Shown: positions 1-5,720 of the stretch, in pieces | Numbering within the stretch: the stretch's first letter is position 1 | How the letters are laid out: each line of letters begins with the position of its first letter | Source of the DNA: Candidatus Bathyarchaeota archaeon | Lineage (GTDB): Archaea; Thermoproteota; Bathyarchaeia; 40CM-2-53-6 | Assembly: GCA_005888695.1 (NCBI GenBank) | Contig: VBBH01000005.1 | Location: 1-9,343 of the forward strand | Length of the DNA: 9,343 nucleotides | Direction: 5' to 3' | The notes under the pieces: generated by a model | The model's database searches: none | The model's input: only the letters and a program-made list of their open reading frames with translations | What the model was told of the DNA's origin: nothing | Program-made: the position numbers and the translations under genes

Positions 1-1
1 T

Positions 2-595
2 GAGAGGGGGGGCGATCTGTTGAGGGAGAAGTTGGATGCTTTGATGATCGAGTTCTTCCAGTTCGCTCGTGAGATCAGCGCTCTAAGGCAGCGAACTCAG
101 GATATTCTTGCGCAGACCTATCGTAGGTTTGCAGAGGCTGAGATGCTGATGGGTTTCGAGCGTTTGACTGAGGCGAGCTTGACTGTTCAGGATAGGTTTG
201 ATGTGGAAGCGTCGACGAGAAATGTGATTGGTGTGTCTATTCCTCATGCTTCGGTGAAGGTTCGACCGTTGGAAGGTTATCCTTACAGTATGCTGGGGAC
301 CTCGTCGAAGTTGGATGAGGCTGTGGGGTTGATGTCTGAGGCTGTTAAGAATATGGTTGAGTTGTCTGCGGCGGAGGCTGCGATTCGTCGATTGGCAGAG
401 GCTATTGCTGCTACGAAGAGGCGAGTGAATAGTTTGGAGTACATTGTTATTCCGCGGATTGAGAACACGATTCGGTATATCGAGATGTCGTTGCAGGAGA
501 GGGAGCGTGAGGATTTTTTCCGTTTGAAGAGGATCAAGAAGCGCTTGGAGCAGGAGGAGGCCATGCAGCCTGTGGCACCTTTGCTTACGGCGTAG
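2..595 (+). CDS. atpD: A/V-type ATP synthase subunit D, 5'-truncated by window edge
   Basis: Central-stalk subunit D of the archaeal A1Ao ATP synthase, which forms the rotating coiled-coil shaft inside the A3B3 head and couples proton or sodium flow to ATP synthesis at the membrane. The visible 197 residues match the family from its N-terminal helix (EKLDALMIEF, like the family's 'L-L-K-E-K-R-D-A-L' stretch) to the C-terminal helix, which is rich in Arg, Lys and Glu. The conserved NSLEYIVIPR segment is present at about 440-470. The TTG at 20 is not the true start: the frame is open to base 2 and already reads ...DLLREKLDAL, so roughly 12-20 residues lie outside the window. It ends in tandem stops (TAG TAG). 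Codon use differs from every other gene here: 15 of 21 Leu codons are TTG and all seven Asp codons are GAT. Identification is secure. Confidence 0.93.
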   Translation, partial: ERGGDLLREKLDALMIEFFQFAREISALRQRTQDILAQTYRRFAEAEMLMGFERLTEASLTVQDRFDVEASTRNVIGVSIPHASVKVRPLEGYPYSMLGTSSKLDEAVGLMSEAVKNMVELSAAEAAIRRLAEAIAATKRRVNSLEYIVIPRIENTIRYIEMSLQEREREDFFRLKRIKKRLEQEEAMQPVAPLLTA

Positions 596-639
596 TAGTT
601 TTCTATTCCTGCTCGCCTGTGTGGCTGGAGAAAAATAAT

Positions 640-651
640 GGGGGGTGGGGG
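640..651 (+). other. G-run (six G, T, five G)
   Basis: Twelve bases read GGGGGGTGGGGG, flanked on both sides by A-rich DNA (AAAATAAT before, CCAAAATAAAA after). It lies 45 bases past the ATP synthase stop. Two long G-runs could join an intermolecular or two-layer quadruplex, but four separate runs are not present. The function is unknown. Confidence 0.35.
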
Positions 652-690
652 CCAAAATAAAATTCGCAGGCACTTTTGGAAAATGCTTGT

Positions 691-716
691 AAAACTTTTT
701 TTGTTGCAGATTTTTT
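691..716 (+). terminator. Double T-tract terminator after atpD
   Basis: Two runs of T on the coding strand, seven at 696-702 and six at 711-716, lie about 100 bases past the ATP synthase stop. Archaeal RNA polymerase typically releases at oligo-T tracts without needing a hairpin, so this is a good candidate end for the ATP synthase transcript. Confidence 0.5.
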
Positions 717-779
717 CGGGTATTTCGGCTCCTTTTGACGGTTATCTTAAACAGTTCATGAGGAGGATAGATAGTCAGT

Positions 780-793
780 CCGAAAGTATTCGG
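780..793. repeat. Small inverted repeat (5-bp stem, 4-nt loop)
   Basis: CCGAA-AGTA-TTCGG is a perfect hairpin in the gene-free region. It is short and could arise by chance, but it lies in line with the stronger stem-loops at 898-921 and 967-1007. Confidence 0.3.
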
Positions 794-897
794 AAAGTCT
801 CTTTCACGTCTTGAACTTTGCGGTGCTACCCACCCCTATTTTTACAACTTAACTTTCTCCTGCGCCTCATTTTGAAGGAGAGCTGCGTCAAATCGTT

Positions 898-921
898 CAA
901 AATGCTAGGAATAGCATTTTG
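898..921. repeat. Perfect 10-bp stem-loop with GGAA tetraloop
   Basis: The left arm CAAAATGCTA (898-907) and right arm TAGCATTTTG (912-921) are perfectly complementary and enclose GGAA. Transcribed rightward, the loop is a GNRA-class tetraloop, which favours a folded RNA. Transcribed leftward, the loop would be UUCC, which is not a stable tetraloop, so an RNA role would imply the plus strand. No T-run follows immediately, so it is not a classic terminator. A palindromic protein-binding site is the alternative. Confidence 0.5.
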
Positions 922-966
922 CGGAAACGGGTTTATTCATTTAAACATAGCGGAATTTTGCGAGGA

Positions 967-1007
967 GATCATCGGGGGCCAGAAAAGGCGAGCTCCGATT
1001 GGTGATC
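967..1007 (+). other. Candidate compound stem-loop, possible structured RNA
   Basis: An outer stem GATCA (967-971) / TGATC (1003-1007) and a middle stem TCGGGG (972-977) / CTCCGA (993-998, one G-U pair) enclose an inner stem GCC (978-980) / GGC (987-989) with a loop AGAAAA. Bulges are TTGG (999-1002) and GAG (990-992). This gives 14 pairs over 41 bases. An AT-rich TATA-like stretch (TTTAAACAT, about 940-948) lies about 25 bases upstream. This is inference from hand folding; it is not a member of an RNA family I recognise. Confidence 0.25.
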
Positions 1008-1076
1008 AGGCTTCAAAATGAGCGAATTCCAGCGATCCTCTCTCTAGGGCATGTAATTTTGTTAAAAGAGGTATTC

Positions 1077-2246
1077 TTACTTCTTTGCTGAAGTGCCTAA
1101 CCAGCTGAAGGGATAGCCTGCGTCGTCGTATTTTGCGCCTGCGGACGTTAGTTTCAGGGGCTTATGGGTCTCGACCATGATCGCAAGCTCGTTAGTCGCC
1201 TCCTTCCCAATGCTTGCTTCTACTGCTCCCGGCTGGGGTCCATGATGGATCCCTCGACGGTGGAGTGTGAACGATCCTATGTCTATGCCTCTTCGGCTAG
1301 AAAAGTCTCCGCTCACGTAGTACAGAATCTCGTCACTGTCGATGTTGCTGTGATTGTAGGGGACCGGGACGGCCTCGGGATGATAATCCAGCTTGCGCGG
1401 TACAAATGAGAGTACATCGAATCCCGGAGCTTCGAATGTTTGATGGACTGGTGGAGGCTGATGGACTCTGCCGGTTAAGGGTTCGAAATCGGTCACATTG
1501 AAGATCCAAGGATAGAGGTAACCGTCCCAGCCGACCACGTCAAACGGATGATAATCAAAAACATACGACATCAACTCATTGTCTATCTTGACCCGAACTT
1601 CAAATTCTCCCTTATCGTCGTGAGTCACGAGTTTGCTGGGTAGTCGAAAATCTCGGTCGGAGAACGGTGCAAGCTCGGTCAGTTGACCGTAATCATTCCG
1701 ATATCTTTTCGGGACCTCTATCGAGCCGGCTGATTCAACGACCAGCATCCGATTCTCTTTCCCCTGTAGAGTGATATTGTACGTCGTGCCTCTCGGGACC
1801 GTGATGTAGTCGCCTTGGTGGAAAGGTAGGATTCCGAACACTGACTCCAGTGTCCCGGTCCCTTCATGGACAAAGTAGAGTTCGTCGCCTTGTGCATTGC
1901 GGAAGAAATAGTCCATATTATGCGTGGGACGGGAGACAGAGATGAACGCGTCCTCGTTAAAGAACAGTGGCTGCCGCGAAGCGATAGCGTCGCCGCCTGC
2001 TTCGACTCCCTTTGTCCGTAAGTGATGGTGCCGATGCACATCAGTCTCCCATTCAGCAACAGAAAGATCCTTGAGCTTCTTGATATGCGAAACTCGTGTT
2101 GGAAGGTTGTTGTGGTATAGGGTGGAGTATACTCCGGAGAATGCCTCCGTACCGAAGATTTCTTCAGGATAGAATGAGCCATCAGGCTTCTTGAACTGAG
2201 TGTGCCTCTTCGGCGGAATTTTCCCCAAGTGGTAGTAGCTGGGCAA
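1077..2246 (-). CDS. hmgA: Homogentisate 1,2-dioxygenase (short archaeal/bacterial form)
   Basis: Fe(II) cupin dioxygenase that opens the ring of homogentisate to maleylacetoacetate in tyrosine and phenylalanine degradation. It has 389 residues, shorter than the 430-445 of human and Pseudomonas enzymes. The N-terminal half has the family's beta-rich domain (GDELYFVHEGTG at 120-131, GDYITVPRGT at 145-154). The C-terminal cupin carries the probable iron ligands His299, Glu306 and His335, with His329 and His335 spaced as in human His365/His371. Glu306 fits the cupin E-x6-G rule, although His-to-Glu spacing is one residue longer than in the human enzyme. His268 (PPVHQTF) matches the catalytic His292 of the human protein, and the W240-D-G motif is kept. 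It starts with TTG immediately after the FAH stop (TAG|TTG), so it is the last gene of the operon and probably translationally coupled. The product is confident; exact substrate range is inferred from the neighbours. Confidence 0.9.
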   Translation of the reverse strand: MPSYYHLGKIPPKRHTQFKKPDGSFYPEEIFGTEAFSGVYSTLYHNNLPTRVSHIKKLKDLSVAEWETDVHRHHHLRTKGVEAGGDAIASRQPLFFNEDAFISVSRPTHNMDYFFRNAQGDELYFVHEGTGTLESVFGILPFHQGDYITVPRGTTYNITLQGKENRMLVVESAGSIEVPKRYRNDYGQLTELAPFSDRDFRLPSKLVTHDDKGEFEVRVKIDNELMSYVFDYHPFDVVGWDGYLYPWIFNVTDFEPLTGRVHQPPPVHQTFEAPGFDVLSFVPRKLDYHPEAVPVPYNHSNIDSDEILYYVSGDFSSRRGIDIGSFTLHRRGIHHGPQPGAVEASIGKEATNELAIMVETHKPLKLTSAGAKYDDAGYPFSWLGTSAKK

Positions 2247-3275
2247 CTAGTTACCTTCTTTCGTCTTCTTGGCCTTTGCCTCTATAACTTTATTCCGAAG
2301 AGTTCCAAGCCGCTCTATCACAAGCTCCACCGTATCCCCTGGCTTCAACCATTTCGTTCTTTTGGACTGCTGCTCAACTAGGGAACCGGTTCCGACAGTT
2401 CCTGATCCAAACACGTCCCCAACCTGCAACTCGACAGCTTGGGAAGCATGCGCGATCATTTGTGGAAACGTCCAGTGCATTGACTCCATGTTTCCCCTCG
2501 ATACCAGCCTACCGTTTACCCGAGCGGTCATCTCCAACTTGTAGCTTCCTCGTCCCGTCTTCGTATCCTCCAGTTCGTCAGGTGTTACAAGCCATGGTCC
2601 TATCGAAGTCGCAAAATCCTTAGCTTTGGCAGGACCAAGTCCAACTTTCATCTCCTTTGCTTGGATGTCTCTTGCGCTCCAGTCGTTCATGATCGTGTAG
2701 CCGGCGATGCAAGACTCCGCCTGCTCTAGAGGGATGTCGCGGCCCTTTTTCCCGATCACGCATGCAACTTCGAGCTCGAAGTCCAGTGCTTTGGTATAGG
2801 ACGGGATCGGGATCTCATCGTCTGGACCGTAAATCACGTTAGGATTAGAATAGTAAAAGACGGGAATCTCATACCATTCAGGGACCATCTCAAGCCCTCT
2901 CTTTGCACGGGCAGCTTTCACGTGTTCCTCAAACGCGTAGAAATCCCTTAGAGTGGGAGGTTTTGGAATAGGCGCTAACAGTCGCGATTTTTCCAATCGC
3001 TTGAGCCCTTCATTCTCAGTGCCTGGTTTCATACGATTGAAGACACGCCACGACAGTGTCTGCAATTCTGCAAGAGTCTCAGGTCCTCGGGCGATGACAT
3101 CTAGGACGGTTTTGTTTCCTTTGGAAAATCTCGACGGTGCTCGGAGTGTTTTAATGCCTAATCGTTTTGCAATGCTTGGAAGATGTCTAATGTCTAGTAT
3201 CCAGTCTCCCCAGACTAGGCCGGCACTGGTGTTGCCAGGCTCGTCCTTCTTATCGGTGTAAGTGACCAGTTTCAA
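2247..3275 (-). CDS. fahA: Fumarylacetoacetate hydrolase family protein (FAH)
   Basis: Metal-dependent C-C hydrolase expected to split fumarylacetoacetate into fumarate and acetoacetate, the last step of the homogentisate pathway. Its 342 residues hold an N-terminal beta domain (1-100) and the FAH catalytic fold. Residues matching mouse FAH are Asp111 and catalytic His118 (RDFYAFEEHV, same seven-residue spacing as Asp126/His133), Glu167 and Glu169 (DFELEVA), Asp198 (NDWSARDIQ), Lys219 and the glycine-rich GSGTVGTGS at 290-298. The start is TTG at 3275 giving the family-typical MKLVTY. No Shine-Dalgarno site precedes it; instead a hairpin fills the 18-base gap to HPPD. The tail is Lys-rich. 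Because no maleylacetoacetate isomerase is seen, it may take maleylacetoacetate directly, which is inference. The family also includes related acylpyruvate hydrolases, but the context favours FAH. Confidence 0.88.
   Translation of the reverse strand: MKLVTYTDKKDEPGNTSAGLVWGDWILDIRHLPSIAKRLGIKTLRAPSRFSKGNKTVLDVIARGPETLAELQTLSWRVFNRMKPGTENEGLKRLEKSRLLAPIPKPPTLRDFYAFEEHVKAARAKRGLEMVPEWYEIPVFYYSNPNVIYGPDDEIPIPSYTKALDFELEVACVIGKKGRDIPLEQAESCIAGYTIMNDWSARDIQAKEMKVGLGPAKAKDFATSIGPWLVTPDELEDTKTGRGSYKLEMTARVNGRLVSRGNMESMHWTFPQMIAHASQAVELQVGDVFGSGTVGTGSLVEQQSKRTKWLKPGDTVELVIERLGTLRNKVIEAKAKKTKEGN
2253..2258 (-). promoter_or_regulatory. Shine-Dalgarno site for homogentisate dioxygenase
   Basis: On the minus strand GAAGGT lies six bases ahead of the TTG start at 2246, inside the last codons (Lys-Glu-Gly-Asn) of the FAH-family gene. 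It supports TTG as the real start and coupling of the two genes. Confidence 0.5.
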
Positions 3276-3278
3276 AGT

Positions 3279-3294
3279 GGCGTTTGCTGACGCC
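3279..3294 (-). promoter_or_regulatory. Intercistronic hairpin between HPPD and FAH genes
   Basis: GGCGT and ACGCC arms pair perfectly around a six-base loop. The element fills nearly the whole 18-base gap, touches the HPPD stop codon and ends three bases before the TTG start of the next gene. With no Shine-Dalgarno site present, it could limit independent initiation so that the FAH gene depends on ribosomes coming from HPPD. Confidence 0.35.
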
Positions 3295-4391
3295 TAGAGG
3301 TTTCCTCTTTTCTCTTGCTCCAGCTCTATTGCTTGGAACAATGCCTTGAAGTTGCCCTTCCCGAAGGACTCGCTCCCTTTCCTCTGGATCAATTCGAAGA
3401 AGAGAGTCGGACGGTCCTGGAGAGGTTTCGTGAATATCTGAAGCATCGACCCCTTATCGTCCTTGTCAACGAGAATTCTGAGTTGTCGCAACGTTTCCAA
3501 TTTCTCTGGGAGGTCCTTCATCCGCTTGGGCAATTCGTCATAGTAGGAGTCTGGGGTGAGCAGAAACTCCACGCCTCGAGATTGTAATTTGGTGACTGTT
3601 GAGACCAAGTCTTCGGTGGAGATTGCGAGATGCTGGACGCCGGCTCCCTTGAAGAATTCTAGGTACTCTTGGATCTGGCTCTTCTTCTTTCCACGGGCAG
3701 GCTCGTTAATCGGGAACTTGACGGTACCTGATACGTTGCGCATCACTTTGGATTTGAGCGCTGAATACTCTGTGCTGATGTCTCGATCGTCGAAGCTAAC
3801 TAGTTGAGTGAATCCGAAGACTCTACCATACCACTCAACCCAATAATCCATTTTTCCCTCCTCGACGTTCGCAACGACGTGGTCCACGCGGCGAAGCCCG
3901 ACGGGTTCCACCTTCGTCTTTGATTCTATTGCTTTGAAGTGCGGAGCGAACGTCCCCTTGTACTCTGTTCTCTCGATGAACGTGTGAACTGTGTCCCCGT
4001 AGGCGGAAATGGCCGCGCCCTTCAACGCTCCATGCTCATCCTTCAAAACTCTCGGCTCCATGATCCCTTTTGCTCCTCTCTTCACTGCCTCCTTGTACAG
4101 CCAATCCACATTCTGGACCCGCATTGCAATGTCTGCGACTCCATCCCCGTGTGTTTGAACGAATCTGGATGCAGGATGATCAGGAACGAGACCCGTAGTA
4201 AGTAGAAGTCGAATGTCCGACTGCTGGAGAAGGTAGGAAACCTTGTCCTTGACCCCAGTCTCCGGGCCGCTGTAGGCTACAGGTTGGAATCCAAACGCGT
4301 TCTGGTAAAAGAATGCTGCTTGTTTAGCGTTTCCGACGTAAAGCTCAACGTAATCAATCCCTTCGATCGGTAGCTGTTCGACTTGTTGCAT
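3294..4391 (-). CDS. hpd: 4-hydroxyphenylpyruvate dioxygenase
   Basis: Fe(II) enzyme converting 4-hydroxyphenylpyruvate plus O2 into homogentisate and CO2, the committed step of tyrosine degradation. The 365 residues show the two-part vicinal-oxygen-chelate fold: N-terminal half 11-150 and catalytic half 165-360. Iron ligands are His171 (VDHVVANV), His254 (GVQHLAIS) and Glu333 (FFELIQRKG). Substrate-pocket elements include the Ser221...Pro227-Asn229 stretch, Gln241 and Gln318, and the C-terminal signature GKGNFKALFQAIE (344-356) is intact. Length is normal for the family. The start is ATG at 4391, and it is the first gene of the operon hpd > fahA > hmgA, divergent from the ADH gene. Hydroxymandelate synthase is a close relative, but the neighbouring homogentisate genes argue strongly for HPPD. 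A tyrosine aminotransferase, needed upstream, is not in the window. Confidence 0.94.
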   Translation of the reverse strand: MQQVEQLPIEGIDYVELYVGNAKQAAFFYQNAFGFQPVAYSGPETGVKDKVSYLLQQSDIRLLLTTGLVPDHPASRFVQTHGDGVADIAMRVQNVDWLYKEAVKRGAKGIMEPRVLKDEHGALKGAAISAYGDTVHTFIERTEYKGTFAPHFKAIESKTKVEPVGLRRVDHVVANVEEGKMDYWVEWYGRVFGFTQLVSFDDRDISTEYSALKSKVMRNVSGTVKFPINEPARGKKKSQIQEYLEFFKGAGVQHLAISTEDLVSTVTKLQSRGVEFLLTPDSYYDELPKRMKDLPEKLETLRQLRILVDKDDKGSMLQIFTKPLQDRPTLFFELIQRKGSESFGKGNFKALFQAIELEQEKRGNL

Positions 4392-4504
4392 CGGTATTCA
4401 GACGTCTCCGTTTTCACCGCTTAGCGTGGCAGGTTTTAGCTGTTTCTCACGCTTGGAAAACCGCTCACAAGGGCCTACCAGACTGAATGGGGGGCTGAGA
4501 GGAC
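4392..4504. promoter_or_regulatory. Divergent promoter region (HPPD operon / ADH gene)
   Basis: This 113-base gap must hold the start signals for both directions. No textbook BRE/TATA pair stands out; the best AT-rich stretches are TTTTAG at about 4434-4439 and GGAAAA at about 4455-4460. A small palindrome CGCT-T-AGCG sits at 4418-4426, and the related strings TCACCGCTTAG (4414-4424) and TCACGCTTGG (about 4447-4456) form an imperfect direct repeat about 33 bases apart. They are possible regulator-binding sites, on weak evidence. Confidence 0.3.
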
Positions 4505-5662
4505 ATGCTTGTGCCAAGTCCTAATTATCCAACCCGACTCCTGCAGATTAAGATGGAAGAATTCTCAGAGGACATTCCTTCAGGAGAGTACACTTACCTA
4601 CCGATAGAGAGGGTCCGTTTTGGACCGGGGTCATCACGCCTTCTAGGCGAAGAGCTTGACCGTCTAGGATGCAAGAAGCCCTTTCTCATGACGGGCAGAA
4701 CCATCTATGGCAAGACGAAGCTTGTATCACAAGTCGAAGAGTACTCCGGACGGAAATTTGCCGGAGTATTCCATGAAATACTGCAACATGCTCCTCTCGG
4801 GCCGATAAGGAAGGCAGCTCAGGAGGCACAGGAGAGTGGAGCTGACGCATTGATCAGCCTAGGAGGGGGAAGCCCCATCGACTCGACAAAAATCCTCGTA
4901 AAGGAATTGTCTAGAGACTTTTCAAAACCATCCCTACCACACATAGCGATCCCCACGACACTCTCAGCCGCGGAATTTTCTCATACCGCCGGAATGACAG
5001 ATGAAAATCAGAAGCGAAAAATGGGTGTGAGAGACCCACGCATGGTCCCGAGAGTCGTCTTCCTCGACCCTCAACTCACAATTCCCACACCGAAATGGCT
5101 GTGGTCATCCACGGGAATGAGAAGTCTCGACCATGCAGTCGAATCAATCATTTCTCCGAAACACCAACCATATGTTGACACGCTTGCCCTAGAAGCAATT
5201 AGACTCATCTTCCGATACCTGCCAAAATCGAGTGAAGATCCGGCCGATCTTACCTCTAGACTTTCCTGTCAGATGGCTGCTTGGATGTCCTATGCAGGAC
5301 CGATCAGTGTAGGGACAGGATTGAGTCATGCCATTGGGCGAGTGATAGGAGCAAGGTACGACATTCCACACGGCATCACCTCATGCATCACTCTTGCAGA
5401 AGTTATGAGAATGACTGCCAGCAAGACACCAGAACGTCTCATCCCTGTTGCACTAGCTGAAGGAGTTCAGGTGGACAAGATGACTGTCGAGCAAGCCAGC
5501 TTGATGGCGGCTGACAAGGTCACGGAACTTTTGAAGGAATTAGCTCTGACAAAAAAGCTAAGCAGCTACGACATTCCTAAGAAAGACCTTCCAAAGATAG
5601 CCGAAGAAATTGGCTCACAAAACACTAGCGAAGTTCTCCGCCTATTGGAGCGAGTGTACTAG
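4505..5662 (+). CDS. Iron-ADH superfamily protein, maleylacetate-reductase-like
   Basis: A 385-residue NAD(P)-dependent dehydrogenase of the group III (iron-containing) alcohol dehydrogenase superfamily. The nucleotide-binding half has GGGSPIDSTK at 120-129 and IPTTLSAAEFSHTAG at 149-163, the latter typical of maleylacetate-reductase-like members. The helical half carries His210 (SLDHAVES), His275 (GLSHAIG) and His289 (IPHGITS), three of the usual metal ligands. The fourth, an Asp in classical enzymes (DALTHAIE in FucO), is Arg206 here, so metal binding may be lost or altered. Maleylacetate reductases reduce maleylacetate to 3-oxoadipate in aromatic degradation; the true substrate is unknown. 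The start is uncertain: ATG 4505 has a purine-rich GAGAGG almost touching it, while ATG 4553 (MEEFSEDIP) gives an N-terminus closer to the family length. It is divergent from the tyrosine operon and 58 bases ahead of proline dehydrogenase. Confidence 0.85.
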   Translation: MLVPSPNYPTRLLQIKMEEFSEDIPSGEYTYLPIERVRFGPGSSRLLGEELDRLGCKKPFLMTGRTIYGKTKLVSQVEEYSGRKFAGVFHEILQHAPLGPIRKAAQEAQESGADALISLGGGSPIDSTKILVKELSRDFSKPSLPHIAIPTTLSAAEFSHTAGMTDENQKRKMGVRDPRMVPRVVFLDPQLTIPTPKWLWSSTGMRSLDHAVESIISPKHQPYVDTLALEAIRLIFRYLPKSSEDPADLTSRLSCQMAAWMSYAGPISVGTGLSHAIGRVIGARYDIPHGITSCITLAEVMRMTASKTPERLIPVALAEGVQVDKMTVEQASLMAADKVTELLKELALTKKLSSYDIPKKDLPKIAEEIGSQNTSEVLRLLERVY

Positions 5663-5680
5663 GTGTCTGATTGGCAACTC

Positions 5681-5685
5681 TTTTT
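5681..5685 (+). terminator. Short T-tract after the ADH gene
   Basis: Five T residues 19 bases past the ADH stop, in the 58-base gap before proline dehydrogenase. It could act as a weak archaeal terminator, or equally as part of a TATA-like element (TTTTTAC, about 36 bases ahead of the ATG at 5721). Neither role is secure. Confidence 0.25.
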
Positions 5686-5720
5686 ACTCGCACCAGAACG
5701 AGCTGAGAGTTTGTGGATGA

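Larger units (their letters stand above)
596..1076. other. Gene-free 481-bp intergenic region rich in stem-loops
   Basis: Between the ATP synthase gene (rightward) and the end of the tyrosine operon (leftward) I see no convincing protein gene. The only sizeable frame is a TTG-initiated 67-codon stretch at 818-1021 with no Shine-Dalgarno site and atypical composition. The region holds a G-run, two T-tracts and four inverted repeats. The repeat not listed separately is GTTTA-TTCATT-TAAAC at 931-946, which overlaps an AT-rich TATA-like stretch. The right half could encode a small structured RNA. No tRNA, SRP RNA or RNase P signature is recognisable. Confidence 0.55.

Noticed and set aside
20..595. 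TTG at 20 as the start of atpD
   Set aside because: The reading frame is open to base 2 and already encodes family-typical sequence before the TTG, so the gene is truncated by the window rather than starting here.
83..673. 196-codon open frame on the minus strand opposite atpD
   Set aside because: It is fully antisense to a conserved gene, its product is a low-complexity Leu/Arg/Asn-rich string without a recognisable domain, and it follows from the skewed codon use of atpD.
758..814. 18-codon ATG frame (MRRIDSQSE...) overlapping AGGAGG
   Set aside because: Too short and without a ribosome-binding site upstream; the AGGAGG at 761-766 is inside the frame and has no start codon at a suitable distance downstream.
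760..1000. RNase P or SRP RNA, prompted by GGAAAGTC at about 792-799
   Set aside because: Only this short string agrees with the RNase P core; the other conserved blocks and the expected helices are absent, and no SRP helix 8 signature is present.
818..1021. 67-codon plus-strand frame (TTG start) in the gene-free region
   Set aside because: No Shine-Dalgarno site, no recognisable family, and it contains the perfect stem-loop at 898-921 and the folded stretch at 967-1007, which fit RNA or DNA structure better. A shorter ATG version from 902 is no better.
1718..2182. 154-codon minus-strand frame inside homogentisate dioxygenase
   Set aside because: A shifted-frame shadow of a gene whose own frame contains all expected motifs.
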